From JAPHTQ01 sp050295975 (GTDB taxonomy: Bacteria; Pseudomonadota; Gammaproteobacteria; Thiohalomonadales; Thiohalomonadaceae), in contig JBNKQR010000007.1 in NCBI GenBank assembly GCA_050295975.1, positions 1-64,000 on the forward strand: a stretch of 64,000 nt of DNA, in the 5' to 3' direction. The translations under genes were made by a program, and so were the position numbers. The notes beneath the pieces were generated by a model. The model worked only from the letters and a program-made list of their open reading frames with translations, was not told the DNA's origin and ran no database searches. Below, piece after piece: positions 50,272-59,457 of this stretch (position 1 is the first letter of the stretch; the number at the start of each line of letters is the position of its first letter).

Positions 50272-53200
50272 ATGACATTCTCCCTCTCTCCCAGCTCGCC
50301 ACAGACCAACGCTACGGTGATGGCATCGGCCGGAACCGGCAAGACCTACATGCTGGTCAACCGTCTTCTACGCCTGCTCCTGACGGGCGCCAGACCCGAC
50401 GCAATCCTGGCAGTCACCTTTACCCGTAAAGCAGCGGCGGAGATGCAGAGCCGGCTTGGGGAGCGCCTGTATGCCCTCGCCTCGGCCAGTGACGAGGAAC
50501 TACCTGTGCTGCTAGAGGGTCTGGAGGTAGTCAACCCGGATACCGCCACTCTGGAGCGGGCGCGTGGGCTCTATGAGACTCTGCGCCGGGGACGCCACAG
50601 CGTACGTACTACAACCTTCCACGCCTTCTGCCAGGAGATTCTGCTGCGCTTCCCGCTGGAGGCAGAAGTACCTCCCGGTTTTGTGCTGCTCGAAAGCGGT
50701 GGTGAGATCCTGCGCTCTGCCCTCGACAGCCTGCTAGACGAAGCAAGTCTGGAACCTGAAGGTGAAACCGCCACGGCCCTGCAACAGCTACTCGATTACT
50801 GCGGCAGCCTGGATGGGTTGGAACGCTCGCTTGCCACTTTCATCGCCCATCGTGGTGACTGGTGGCCCTATACCGAGGAGAGTGCAGAACCGATCGACTT
50901 CGCCCTGCAGCGGCTAACAGAACAGTTGAACATCGAGCCCAACGACGATCCAATCACCACATTTTTCACCGCAACACGCCTGCAACAGCTCGGAGAATTC
51001 GTCGATCTATTGAACAAACATCCCGGCAGTCAGAACAATACGGCGGCCGACTCCATCGCAACGGCTCGTGATGATTCGCTGGCGATGACAGTACGCTTTG
51101 AGGCTTGTCGTAGCGCCTTCCTGACAGCGCAAAATAGTCCCCGCAGCCGTAAGGCGAGTGGGATTCAGGCGAAAAAGATGGGGGCCGATGGCGAGGCACG
51201 CTTTCTCTCACTGCATCAGGAACTGTCGCAGGAGATCCTGACAACGCTGGATCGGTGTTTGGCACTACGTGCCTGGCACGCCTGTGCCGCCTGGTATCGC
51301 GCAGGTAGCCGACTGCTGACACACTTCCAGCGGCTGAAGCAGGAGCAGCGTCAACTCGACTTCACCGATCTGGAGTGGTCGGCCTACCGCCTGTTGAACC
51401 GTTCGGAGAGTGCTCAGTGGGTGCAGTACAAACTGGATCAGCGCATCGACCACCTGCTGGTGGACGAGTTTCAGGACACCAACCCGACCCAGTGGCGACT
51501 GCTGCTACCACTGCTTGAAGAGTTGGCCGCGGGCGAGAGTGACAGGGGACGCAGTGTCTTTCTGGTCGGTGACGCCAAGCAATCCATCTACCGTTTCCGG
51601 CGTGCCGAGCCGCGCCTGTTCCAGGCCGCTCACATCTGGCTCTCGGAGCACCTCTCGGCACAAAGTTTTCCGCTACACACCTCCTGGCGCAGCTCGCCTG
51701 CAATAATGGATTGCGTCAACCGGGTCTTCGGTGAAGGGGGACCGCTGGCTGGCGAATTGCGTGACTTTGCCCAGCACAATACCCATCACCAGGAGTTGTG
51801 GGGGGAAGTCCAGGTGCTACCCATCATTGAGCGTACCGAGGCGGAAGAGCTAATCTCCACGGAACTGCGTAACCCACTACAGCGCCCCTTCGAAGAGCCG
51901 GTCAATCTGCAATATCAGCAGGAGGGCGAACAGATCGCCGCTGAGATCCAGCGTCTTATCGAAACGGTCACACCCGTGACTGTCGATGGCAGCGTCCGTC
52001 CACTACGCTATGGCGACATCATGATCCTGGTGCGCAAGCGCACCCACACCGGTTACTACGAACAGGCCCTCCGCCGTGCGGGTATCCCGTACTTAGGTGC
52101 TGAGCGCGGTACCCTGCTTCAGAGCAGCGAAGTCGCTGATATGGTCGCGCTGCTTGAGGTGCTACTCACCCCCGACAATAATCTCTCCCTCGCCAGCGTG
52201 TTGCGCAGTCCGCTGTTCGCCTGTAGCGATGCGGATCTTATTCGGTTGGCCCGTTTCGAACAGGGTGGCTGGTATCAACGCTTGCTGACGCTGGCACCAC
52301 AACTTGAATCTGAAGAACCACTGACACTGGCCGCTACCCTGTTACCCCGATGGCATCAGTTAGCAGGGCGACTCCCTATCCATGACCTGCTCGACCGGAT
52401 CTTTTGTGAGGGCGATCTGCTACGACGCTATCGCGCCGCCTATCCAGCCCACCTAGGTGATCGGGTGGTCGCCAACCTGAGTCGTTTCCTTGAGCTGGCA
52501 CTGGAGATAGACAGTGGACGCTATCCCAGTCTGGGTCACTTCCTCGCACGTCTGGGAGAGATTGGGCAGAGCAGTGATGAGGCGCCGGATCAGGCACCGG
52601 GTAGCAGCGACAGTGATCGGGTACAACTGCTTACCATTCATGCCGCCAAAGGGCTTGAGGCACCGGTGGTCTTTCTCGCCGACAGTGCACAGGGTGAGAG
52701 TGCGGCAAAACCGTTTCAAACCCTGCTGGAGTGGCCACCGGAAGCTGCGCGACCAGAGAGTTTCATCCTGCTTGGCAAAAAAGATCAGCAACCGGAGGTC
52801 ATACGCCAACGACTGGAGAGAGAACAGCAGGAGCAGCGTCGGGAGACGGCTAACCTGCTCTATGTCGCCCTGACCCGCGCCCGGCAGCATCTCTATATCA
52901 GCGGTGTGCGTCCGTCAGGCAAGGATGAGTCTGGCTGGTACTTTGCCCTGCGCCGGGCACTGGACCCGACTGAGCAGATCGCCGCTGAGGAACCCTGCCT
53001 TCTGAGTCACGGCAAGAAACCTGCGTTGAGCGACCAGGAGAACAGAACCCGTCACGCCGAAATCATTGATGTCGATCCTCGCCTATCCCATCCTCTGACG
53101 ATGGAACAGACGCTGTATGAGATCGCCCCCAGTCATCAACATCAGGAGCAACGCAGTTACCAGGGTGATGATGATGGACGTCTGCGCGGTGAGATCATCC

Positions 53201-53652
53201 ATCGACTGCTACAGCGGATGAGTGAAGACGATGAGAAGAATTGGCCGCAAACAGTGAACACGGTCTCTGCCGAGTTCGACCTGGACAGAGACGATCAACT
53301 TTTCCAGCAATGTGTTGAAGAGTGCGGTTCGCTGATCAGTGATGCCAAACTGGCACCGCTATTTCAACCTGATTGCGACACAGCAGTGCTCAATGAAGTG
53401 CCGCTGATCTATCGTCAGGATGGCAAGACGGTACACGGGATTATCGATCGTCTACTGATCGGGGAAAACGAGATATGGATTATCGATTACAAGAGCCACC
53501 GCCATGCCACGCAAGAGAATGCCACTGAACTGGCGAATAACTTCCGCGAGCAGCTAGGTTACTACGTCAGGGGGATAGAGAAACTGTGGCCGCAGCATCG
53601 GGTACGTAGCTTCCTGCTCTTTACCACGTCCCGTCTGCTGCATGAGATATAA
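50272..53652 (+). CDS. addA: AddA-like helicase-nuclease (UvrD/RecB family)
   Basis: 1126-residue SF1 helicase fused to a RecB-type nuclease. Walker A MASAGTGKTYML is at 17-28, motif II LLVDEFQDTNPTQW at ~394-407, GDAKQSIYRFRRAEP, motif V LLTIHAAKGLEAPVVFLADS, and motif VI NLLYVALTRARQHLYISG. The C-terminal nuclease has RGEIIHRLL, GIIDRLLIGENEIWIIDYKSH (catalytic Asp and Lys ~1070) and the QLGYY block. It unwinds and resects broken DNA ends together with the AddB-like protein. It ends at a hairpin shared with the convergent dsbC. Confidence 0.92.
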   Translation: MTFSLSPSSPQTNATVMASAGTGKTYMLVNRLLRLLLTGARPDAILAVTFTRKAAAEMQSRLGERLYALASASDEELPVLLEGLEVVNPDTATLERARGLYETLRRGRHSVRTTTFHAFCQEILLRFPLEAEVPPGFVLLESGGEILRSALDSLLDEASLEPEGETATALQQLLDYCGSLDGLERSLATFIAHRGDWWPYTEESAEPIDFALQRLTEQLNIEPNDDPITTFFTATRLQQLGEFVDLLNKHPGSQNNTAADSIATARDDSLAMTVRFEACRSAFLTAQNSPRSRKASGIQAKKMGADGEARFLSLHQELSQEILTTLDRCLALRAWHACAAWYRAGSRLLTHFQRLKQEQRQLDFTDLEWSAYRLLNRSESAQWVQYKLDQRIDHLLVDEFQDTNPTQWRLLLPLLEELAAGESDRGRSVFLVGDAKQSIYRFRRAEPRLFQAAHIWLSEHLSAQSFPLHTSWRSSPAIMDCVNRVFGEGGPLAGELRDFAQHNTHHQELWGEVQVLPIIERTEAEELISTELRNPLQRPFEEPVNLQYQQEGEQIAAEIQRLIETVTPVTVDGSVRPLRYGDIMILVRKRTHTGYYEQALRRAGIPYLGAERGTLLQSSEVADMVALLEVLLTPDNNLSLASVLRSPLFACSDADLIRLARFEQGGWYQRLLTLAPQLESEEPLTLAATLLPRWHQLAGRLPIHDLLDRIFCEGDLLRRYRAAYPAHLGDRVVANLSRFLELALEIDSGRYPSLGHFLARLGEIGQSSDEAPDQAPGSSDSDRVQLLTIHAAKGLEAPVVFLADSAQGESAAKPFQTLLEWPPEAARPESFILLGKKDQQPEVIRQRLEREQQEQRRETANLLYVALTRARQHLYISGVRPSGKDESGWYFALRRALDPTEQIAAEEPCLLSHGKKPALSDQENRTRHAEIIDVDPRLSHPLTMEQTLYEIAPSHQHQEQRSYQGDDDGRLRGEIIHRLLQRMSEDDEKNWPQTVNTVSAEFDLDRDDQLFQQCVEECGSLISDAKLAPLFQPDCDTAVLNEVPLIYRQDGKTVHGIIDRLLIGENEIWIIDYKSHRHATQENATELANNFREQLGYYVRGIEKLWPQHRVRSFLLFTTSRLLHEI

Positions 53653-53674
53653 CTCGACCCAACCGGGGTCGAGT
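53652..53674. terminator. Hairpin between convergent addA and dsbC
   Basis: Perfect 9-bp stem ACTCGACCC/GGGTCGAGT with a 5-nt loop in the 37-nt gap between the two stop codons. It has no U-run on either strand but is placed to end both genes. Confidence 0.55.
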
Positions 53675-53689
53675 CAGCACTGTTTCGTC

Positions 53690-54409
53690 TCAGGGTTTAC
53701 CTTTGTTTTCCAGCAATGCAAATAGACGCTCTGGCGGCGCATAACCCGGCATCAGATGACCATCTTCGAGCAAAATAGCCGGGGTTCCATTAACCCCCAA
53801 CTTCTGCCCCAACTTGTACTCCTGTGCCACAGGATTTTCGCACTTTTTTGGCACTACCTTGCCGTCATTCTTGGCCTCGTTCATCGCCTTGTTGCGATCT
53901 GCCGCACACCAGACGCTGACCGCCTTGTCGTATGAGGGAGAACCGATACCGGCACGAGGATAGGCCATGTAACGTACGGTGATACCCAACTTGTTCATCT
54001 CTGCCATACCAGAGTGGAGCTTGCGGCAATAGACACAATCGATATCAGTAAACACGGTAATCATGTGTTTCTGTTTTCCATCGGCCTTGAAGACGATCAT
54101 TGAGGACTCATCCACGCCCTTCAAGATATCCTGGCGTAGACCGGATAGACGTTGCTCGGTGAGATTGCTCTGCGAAGCGAGATCAAACATCGAGCCACTG
54201 ACGAGATAGCGACCATCGGGGGTGATGTAGTAGACATCGGTACCGTAGACCACCTCTTTCAGCCCTTCGATGGCGGATGGTGCGATCACATCCGGTGCTC
54301 GACCGAAGGCCTTGAGTAATTTTGCTTTAAGAGCATCCTCTTCCGCGTGCACTGGCGAGAGCATTAGCAACGAGAGTGACAAGGCAGACAACAACAATTT
54401 AAATTTCAT
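53690..54409 (-). CDS. dsbC: Thiol:disulfide interchange protein DsbC
   Basis: Periplasmic disulfide isomerase. 239 residues with a Sec signal peptide (KFKLLLSALSLSLLMLSPVHA, cleaved near 22), an N-terminal dimerisation domain (to ~85) and a thioredoxin-fold domain with active site C125-V-Y-C128 and cis-Pro loop NGTPAI. A second Cys pair (CAADRNK and KKCENP) is the structural disulfide. It repairs wrong disulfides in periplasmic proteins. It is a separate unit ~140 nt downstream of xerD. Confidence 0.95.
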   Translation of the reverse strand: MKFKLLLSALSLSLLMLSPVHAEEDALKAKLLKAFGRAPDVIAPSAIEGLKEVVYGTDVYYITPDGRYLVSGSMFDLASQSNLTEQRLSGLRQDILKGVDESSMIVFKADGKQKHMITVFTDIDCVYCRKLHSGMAEMNKLGITVRYMAYPRAGIGSPSYDKAVSVWCAADRNKAMNEAKNDGKVVPKKCENPVAQEYKLGQKLGVNGTPAILLEDGHLMPGYAPPERLFALLENKGKP

Positions 54410-54552
54410 GATTACCCCGGGGTTAGAAATTGGCTTTCAGGCATGACCGGCAAGTCTACCGATAACAGTGCGGAAACAGAAGGTACCGAATAACAGATTG
54501 GAGCACGACTGCAGGGTGAAGTTCCCGGACAATAACAGTATGAAACAGCCGG

Positions 54553-55449
54553 TTATCCGCGCGGATGGTGCTGGGCGTGAAGGTTCTTCAGCCTCTCCCG
54601 CGCCACATGAGTATAGATCTGGGTAGTCGACAGGGTGCTGTGACCGAGCAGTAGCTGCACCACTCGCAGATCAGCGCCGTGATTGAGCAGATGGGTGGCA
54701 AAGGCGTGGCGCAGAGTGTGTGGTGAAAGGTGCTTGCTGATCTCGGCTTGCAGTGCATAGCGTTTAATCAACTGCCAGAAGGCCTGACGAGTCATCGCCG
54801 TCTTGCGCTTGCCGGGAAAGAGCACATCGCTCTGGGTGGCGCCGAGCATCAGCCCACGCGCCTCGCGCAGATAACGCTCCAGCCAGTTCAGCGCCTCCTC
54901 GCCCAGGGGCACCAGACGCTCTTTGTTTCCCTTGCCAATCACCTTAACCAATCCCTGCTGCAGATTGAGTTGAGGCAGGCTGAGAGAGACCAGTTCGGAG
55001 ACCCTCAGACCACTGGCGTAGAGCACCTCCAGCATGGCGCGATCTCGCAAACCCATCGACTTGCTGGTGTCAGGCGCCGCCAGTAATCGCTCCACCTCGT
55101 CTTCGGTAAGTGACTTGGGCAGGGCACGTCCCAGCTTGGGTGCGTCGATACGGGCGCTGGGGTCCTCACTGATCTGTCTTTCACGCAGCAGATAGCGATA
55201 GAAGCGACGGATACTGGAGAGTAGACGGGCACTGGAACGGGGACTGGCGCCCTGCTCTGCCCTCTGTTGCAGATAACGCAGCAGATCGTGACGTGCTGCA
55301 GTGAGTAGCTCAACCTTCTCGCTCGCCAACCAGGTGGCTAATCCCTGCAGATCACTGCGATAGGCGGTAAGGGTGTTTTCGCTCAAGCCACGCTCGAGCC
55401 AGAGGGCATCGAGAAAACGTTCGACTAGTGCGGTGTTCTGCTCACTCAT
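54553..55449 (-). CDS. xerD: Site-specific tyrosine recombinase XerD
   Basis: Resolves chromosome dimers at dif with XerC. It has 298 residues from the ATG at 55449, the same length as E. coli XerD; 16 extra codons upstream overlap ogt. The SAM-like core-binding domain (FLDALWLERGLSENTLTAYR) is followed by the catalytic domain with Arg in ASGLRVSELVSL, HTLRHAFATHLL, LLGHSTLSTTQ and the nucleophile Tyr in TQIYTHV. It starts 8 nt inside the ogt end, so the two genes are coupled. It is housekeeping, not a mobile integrase. Confidence 0.95.
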   Translation of the reverse strand: MSEQNTALVERFLDALWLERGLSENTLTAYRSDLQGLATWLASEKVELLTAARHDLLRYLQQRAEQGASPRSSARLLSSIRRFYRYLLRERQISEDPSARIDAPKLGRALPKSLTEDEVERLLAAPDTSKSMGLRDRAMLEVLYASGLRVSELVSLSLPQLNLQQGLVKVIGKGNKERLVPLGEEALNWLERYLREARGLMLGATQSDVLFPGKRKTAMTRQAFWQLIKRYALQAEISKHLSPHTLRHAFATHLLNHGADLRVVQLLLGHSTLSTTQIYTHVARERLKNLHAQHHPRG

Positions 55450-55927
55450 GTCCTTCATGCTGCAACAGCCACCGCTTGATTGCCAGTGCCGCCCCATCGG
55501 TGCGGCCCATGAACCCGCCGAGCCCGCTCTTTGCCACTACCCGATGACAGGGCACCAGCAGGGGCAATCGATTACGTCGGCAGGCCCCAGCGACGGCCCG
55601 TGCTGAACTGTTCAACTTTTTCGCCAGCTCGCCATAGCTGCGGGTCTCGCCGAAGGGGATGGCTGTTAGCTCTCGCCACAGTCGTTGCTGAAACGGGGTA
55701 CCTGGTGCGACCTCAATTGGCTGTTCTGGATCATCACCCTGATCAAGATAGGCCCGTAGCAGGCGAACGGTGGAAGCGGCATCATCATCAACGAACGGCT
55801 CTTGTCGTTGGAACAGAAAATCGATATCCAGCAAGCGCCCCTGCGCCAAGCGGACACCGATGGAGGGCACTCCGGGGATCGGTGAATCGATTACCGCCTG
55901 AAAGGAGTGAGGCTCATTGCTTTGCAC
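55442..55927 (-). CDS. ogt: Methylated-DNA-protein cysteine methyltransferase
   Basis: Suicide repair enzyme that takes O6-methyl from guanine onto its own Cys. It has 162 residues from a GTG at 55927 (GAGG five bases upstream), overlapping the TPR gene's stop by 14 nt. The acceptor Cys is in LVPCHRVVAKSGLGGF (~Cys127); the helix-turn-helix block PFGETRSYGELAKKL is intact. The Asn-hinge region reads ACRRN instead of the common ANGRN/ACGRN. It lies between the TPR gene and xerD, overlapping both. Confidence 0.92.
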   Translation of the reverse strand: MQSNEPHSFQAVIDSPIPGVPSIGVRLAQGRLLDIDFLFQRQEPFVDDDAASTVRLLRAYLDQGDDPEQPIEVAPGTPFQQRLWRELTAIPFGETRSYGELAKKLNSSARAVAGACRRNRLPLLVPCHRVVAKSGLGGFMGRTDGAALAIKRWLLQHEGHE

Positions 55928-57734
55928 CGGCAGCCTCGCGCATTCGGATCTGTTCCAGTTCATGCACCAGTACCGCACGGCGCTCCGCGTTCTCGGTTAC
56001 CCGAAGCAGATGACTGTAGATATGCGCCGCGTCATCCAGCATCCCGCCGTCCGCCAGGGTAGCAGCGGCCTTGTAACGCGCTGTCTGCGCCCATGGGTCC
56101 ATACTGTCGTAGTCGCTCAGGGTCGCCGAACGCAGATAGAGCTGTGCTGCATCCACATAGTTTTTCTGTGCAAGACGGGAATCTCCCATCCAGAACAGTA
56201 GCTCCCGACGCAGCTCCAGAGTAGGAACGGTGCGGTACATCTCTTCCAGAAGCGCATAGGCAGATTCGTGATCGCCGACGTTCTGCAGATCGAACAGCAG
56301 TTGCATGAACTGATCGCGCTGCTCCTTACCGAGGGAGGGAACGGCGGGGATGAGTTTGCGCAGTAACGTAACCGCTGCCTGATTGTCACCGGCAAGGATG
56401 AAGACCTTGGCACGACGTAACTGCCAGGGAAACTTGGCGACATCGCCGGGTGGTTCCGGCAGATGGCGCATCAGTCGCGAGGCCGACTCCAGGTTACCGT
56501 CGCGGATCGCCTGATCCACCAGGAGATAGGCCGGCCCCGGCGGTACCGATGAGCCCTGATTGAAATAGTTGCTGTGAAGAAACAGTTGCTGGACCACCGC
56601 CATACCGTTGTCCATCTCCTGCAGTAGATTAATCATCTGCATCGCCGCCTTTTCACGGATGTCGAGGGCGAAGGCCTTGTGTGCCAACAGGGCGTAGAGT
56701 GAGCGTTTGGCTACCGGGTATCGCTTGTCGGTTTTTTCCGCGAGCTTGTACCACTTCATGTCGTCGCCGATCAGCAGCTGCTTTTCGTTGCCCAGTCGCT
56801 GGGCGTAGGTCAGATAGCTGTCCCACAACATATCGGGGGTAAGGGAAAACAGTTCGCGCCATTCATCGACTGGAACAGGCTGACGAAACCACTGTTCCAT
56901 CGCAATTACGGCAAAGGCCGGCTCCTTCGCTTTCAATGCAGCTTCCGCCATGATGCCGTAGTGAATGTAGCTCTGCAGTGGTGTATAGCCGGTCAGCTTT
57001 TTTACTTTGCGTAGCTTTTGCAGAATACGTTCACTCTTTCCAGAGGAGCGTAGTTGCGCCAACAAGCGTAGTAATTCCGTGGTACGGTTCTGCGCCATCG
57101 ACTGCAGCAGGGAATGGGCCTCAAGTGGGCGCTTGTTAGCCAACAATACCCGTACCCGCATGAGCTTGGCATCATCGCCACCCTCACCGTAATCCTGGTG
57201 AAAACGCAGCATCGCCACGTGGGCATCGTTGGTGCGTCCCTGACGCAGATAGCTCTGCATCACCAGTTGTCGCCACTGGGCAATCTCTCCGGAACTTGCC
57301 TCTTTGTTACCCCAGATCAGATCTCGCAGCACCTGACGTGCCTCGGTAGGCCGGTTGTCATAGATCAGGGCATTGGCACGGCGAGTATTCGCCCAGCTGC
57401 GAAAATCTGCCGCCGTCTCAGGTAGGAGTTGGGCAAGATGCTGTTCCAGTGCCTGCCAGTCTCCACGCTGCTGCATGATGCGAACCCGCATCCGCTCCCA
57501 GCGCATCCACTTGGCCTGATCTGCAGCAAATTCGGGCTGTTGTTGCTGGAGTAACGAGAGGGCCAGTTGTGGTGCACCGCTCTTGGCCAACTGGGCAATA
57601 TCTTTCAGATCCTCTTCTACCGCGAAGCCGTGACTGCAGCACAACAGTAGTAAAACGGCCGAAAAAAAACGGGCGGCACCCCGAGGGTGCTGCCCGTTTT
57701 GTCTTGCGCTAGCGGTGTTGCGTGACATCCGCAT
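55914..57734 (-). CDS. Periplasmic/exported TPR-rich protein, function unknown
   Basis: 606 residues. A signal peptide is predicted (basic RGAARFF then AVLLLLCCSHGFA, cleaved near residue 38), followed by a helical, TPR/SEL-like repeat region to the end (for example LLRLLAQLRSSGKSERILQKL and DAAQLYLRSATLSDYDSM). It has no enzyme motif. The start at 57734 (or 57728) lies upstream of a strong rplS terminator, whose DNA encodes residues ~12-25, so the 5' end of this gene and the terminator share the same bases. Its partner is not identifiable. Confidence 0.8.
   Translation of the reverse strand: MRMSRNTASARQNGQHPRGAARFFSAVLLLLCCSHGFAVEEDLKDIAQLAKSGAPQLALSLLQQQQPEFAADQAKWMRWERMRVRIMQQRGDWQALEQHLAQLLPETAADFRSWANTRRANALIYDNRPTEARQVLRDLIWGNKEASSGEIAQWRQLVMQSYLRQGRTNDAHVAMLRFHQDYGEGGDDAKLMRVRVLLANKRPLEAHSLLQSMAQNRTTELLRLLAQLRSSGKSERILQKLRKVKKLTGYTPLQSYIHYGIMAEAALKAKEPAFAVIAMEQWFRQPVPVDEWRELFSLTPDMLWDSYLTYAQRLGNEKQLLIGDDMKWYKLAEKTDKRYPVAKRSLYALLAHKAFALDIREKAAMQMINLLQEMDNGMAVVQQLFLHSNYFNQGSSVPPGPAYLLVDQAIRDGNLESASRLMRHLPEPPGDVAKFPWQLRRAKVFILAGDNQAAVTLLRKLIPAVPSLGKEQRDQFMQLLFDLQNVGDHESAYALLEEMYRTVPTLELRRELLFWMGDSRLAQKNYVDAAQLYLRSATLSDYDSMDPWAQTARYKAAATLADGGMLDDAAHIYSHLLRVTENAERRAVLVHELEQIRMREAAGAKQ
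57662..57701 (-). terminator. Strong intrinsic terminator of the rpsP-rplS operon
   Basis: 14-bp stem (57668-57681 with 57685-57698, one G-U pair) with a 3-nt loop, followed on the minus strand by eight Ts. It lies 63 nt after the rplS stop and inside the first codons of the exported TPR gene. Confidence 0.92.
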
Positions 57735-57763
57735 AGGTACCAGGCGCGTTGCGCCTGGACCGC

Positions 57764-58117
57764 TTAGCCGAGTTTTTCCTTGATCCGCGCTGCCTTACCA
57801 GTACGGCCGCGCAGGTAGTAAAGCTTGGCGCGACGCACGTCGCCACGACGCTTCACTTCGATGGAATCGATAGCCGGGCTATAGGTCTGGAATACACGTT
57901 CGACACCTTCGCCGTGGGAAATCTTACGCACGGTGAACGCGGAGTTCAGACCACGGTTACGGCGGGCAATCACCACGCCTTCAAAGGCCTGCAGACGCTC
58001 GCGGGTGCCTTCCTTTACCTTTACCTGAACCACAACGGTGTCACCGGGACCGAATGTCGGTACCTCGCGGCCCATCTGCTCAGCTTCGAGTTGTTCGATG
58101 ATGTTGCTCATTGCCAA
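57764..58117 (-). CDS. rplS: 50S ribosomal protein L19
   Basis: 117-residue ribosomal protein at the 30S-50S interface. The start MSNIIEQLEAEQ-like (here MAMSNIIEQLEAEQM), PGDTVVVQVKVKEG, RLQAFEGVVIARRNRGLNS and KLYYLRGRTGKAARI are all canonical. GGAG precedes the start. It is the last gene of rpsP-rimM-trmD-rplS and is followed by a strong terminator. Confidence 0.99.
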   Translation of the reverse strand: MAMSNIIEQLEAEQMGREVPTFGPGDTVVVQVKVKEGTRERLQAFEGVVIARRNRGLNSAFTVRKISHGEGVERVFQTYSPAIDSIEVKRRGDVRRAKLYYLRGRTGKAARIKEKLG

Positions 58118-58147
58118 AACTCCAGAAAAAAGTCCGTCGATTATACA

Positions 58148-58891
58148 CTAATTTTGTTCATGTTCCTGAATGTATTCCTGCAGCAACTGCTGCTGTTCCT
58201 CATTCAGATCCAAACCTTGTAACAGCTCCGGGCGCCTTAACCAGGTTCTGCCCAGAGCCTGTTTCGTTCGCCAGCGGGCAATCGCCGCATGGTCACCACT
58301 CAGCAGAACCTCCGGCACCGGCGCTCCCTCAAACAGCTCGGGGCGGGTGTAGTGCGGACAGTCGAGCAGTCCGTCACTAAAAGAGTCCTGCTCTGCCGAG
58401 TCCTCATGCCCCAGGGCCCCCGGCAGTAAGCGGGTCACCGAGTCGATGAGCACCATGGCTGCCAGTTCACCACCGCTGAGGACGTAATCGCCAATGGACC
58501 ACTCTTCGTCCACCTCGTTTTCGATAAGGCGTTCATCCACCCCTTCGTAACGTCCGGCGATCAGCACCAGCTGTTCATGCCGTGCCAGCTCCCGTACACC
58601 CTGCTGATCCAGCGGTCGCCCCTGAGGCGACAGGTAGATCACATGGCCTTTACCTGGGCCGGCTCTGCGTGCATCGCGAATCGCATCACGCAGTGGCTCA
58701 ATCTTCATCAACATTCCCGGGCCGCCGCCATAGGGTCGGTCGTCCACGGTACGGTGCCGGTCCTGGGTGTAATCCCGCGGATTCCACAGGGCCAGTTCTA
58801 CCAGTCCCTTCTCCACTGCCCGCCCGGTGATGCCATATCGGCTCACCGCGTCGAACATTTCCGGGAACAGGCTAACCACGTCAAAGCGCAT
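58148..58891 (-). CDS. trmD: tRNA (guanine-37-N1)-methyltransferase TrmD
   Basis: SPOUT-class enzyme that makes m1G37, preventing frameshifts. It has 247 residues from the ATG at 58891 (a start 7 codons earlier overlaps rimM). The N-terminus MRFDVVSLFPEMFDAV and PYGGGPGMLMKIEPL, and the SAM-binding trefoil knot LIAGRYEGVDERLIE with YVLSGGELAAMVLIDSVTRL, are diagnostic. It lies 2 nt after rimM and 30 nt before rplS. Confidence 0.98.
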   Translation of the reverse strand: MRFDVVSLFPEMFDAVSRYGITGRAVEKGLVELALWNPRDYTQDRHRTVDDRPYGGGPGMLMKIEPLRDAIRDARRAGPGKGHVIYLSPQGRPLDQQGVRELARHEQLVLIAGRYEGVDERLIENEVDEEWSIGDYVLSGGELAAMVLIDSVTRLLPGALGHEDSAEQDSFSDGLLDCPHYTRPELFEGAPVPEVLLSGDHAAIARWRTKQALGRTWLRRPELLQGLDLNEEQQQLLQEYIQEHEQN

Positions 58892-58893
58892 GG

Positions 58894-59406
58894 TCAGAAG
58901 TCCGGGTCCCAATCCACCGTCATTTCACCCTTATCGAGGTCAATGGCGGTGACAAAGCGCTCCTGCACAAAGGGGATTAACCTTTCAGTCGCCCCCTGTT
59001 TTACCACCAGCACATCATTGGCACCGGTCTCCAACAGGTGGTCGACCACGCCCAGCTCCACCCCTTCGAGGTTGCTGACGCGTAATCCCTGCAACTCAGC
59101 CCAGTAATATTCACCGGCCGGGGCCTTTGGTAACTGGCTGCGGTGGATGGCGATGGTAGTCTCCATCAGCGCCGCCGCCGCATCACGCTCGTTACACCCT
59201 TCCAGCTTTGCCACCACACCCTTACCCTGACTGCGGCCATCTTCCAGCCGGGTTTTTACCCATTGGCCGTCACGCTGCAGATACCAGGTGGTGTAGCTCA
59301 GAATATTGTCGCGTGGCTGGGTATGGGAAAAGACCTTTACCCAGCCCCGCACTCCGTAAAGGCCGGAGATCCGGCCCACTACGATATAGTCGTTCTCGTC
59401 CGTCAT
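58894..59406 (-). CDS. rimM: 16S rRNA maturation factor RimM
   Basis: Helps assemble the 30S head and binds S19. It has 170 residues from the ATG at 59406 (GGAG six bases upstream); two earlier in-frame starts lie within 12 nt. The N-terminal barrel starts VVGRISGLYGVRGWVKVFS; the C-terminal PRC barrel has YYWAELQGLRVSNLEG and the end FVTAIDLDKGEMTVDWDPDF. It lies between rpsP and trmD. Confidence 0.97.
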   Translation of the reverse strand: MTDENDYIVVGRISGLYGVRGWVKVFSHTQPRDNILSYTTWYLQRDGQWVKTRLEDGRSQGKGVVAKLEGCNERDAAAALMETTIAIHRSQLPKAPAGEYYWAELQGLRVSNLEGVELGVVDHLLETGANDVLVVKQGATERLIPFVQERFVTAIDLDKGEMTVDWDPDF

Positions 59407-59457
59407 AGACATCTCCACCCCGCCGGGACAGGGATGCTACAACTACGGCTCACCGGA

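Noticed and set aside
54553..55449. Tyrosine recombinase as a possible integrase linked to the tRNA elements
   Set aside because: Length, motifs and its ogt neighbour fit housekeeping XerD, and it lies 20 kb from the tRNAs. No integrase gene lies near any of the three elements.
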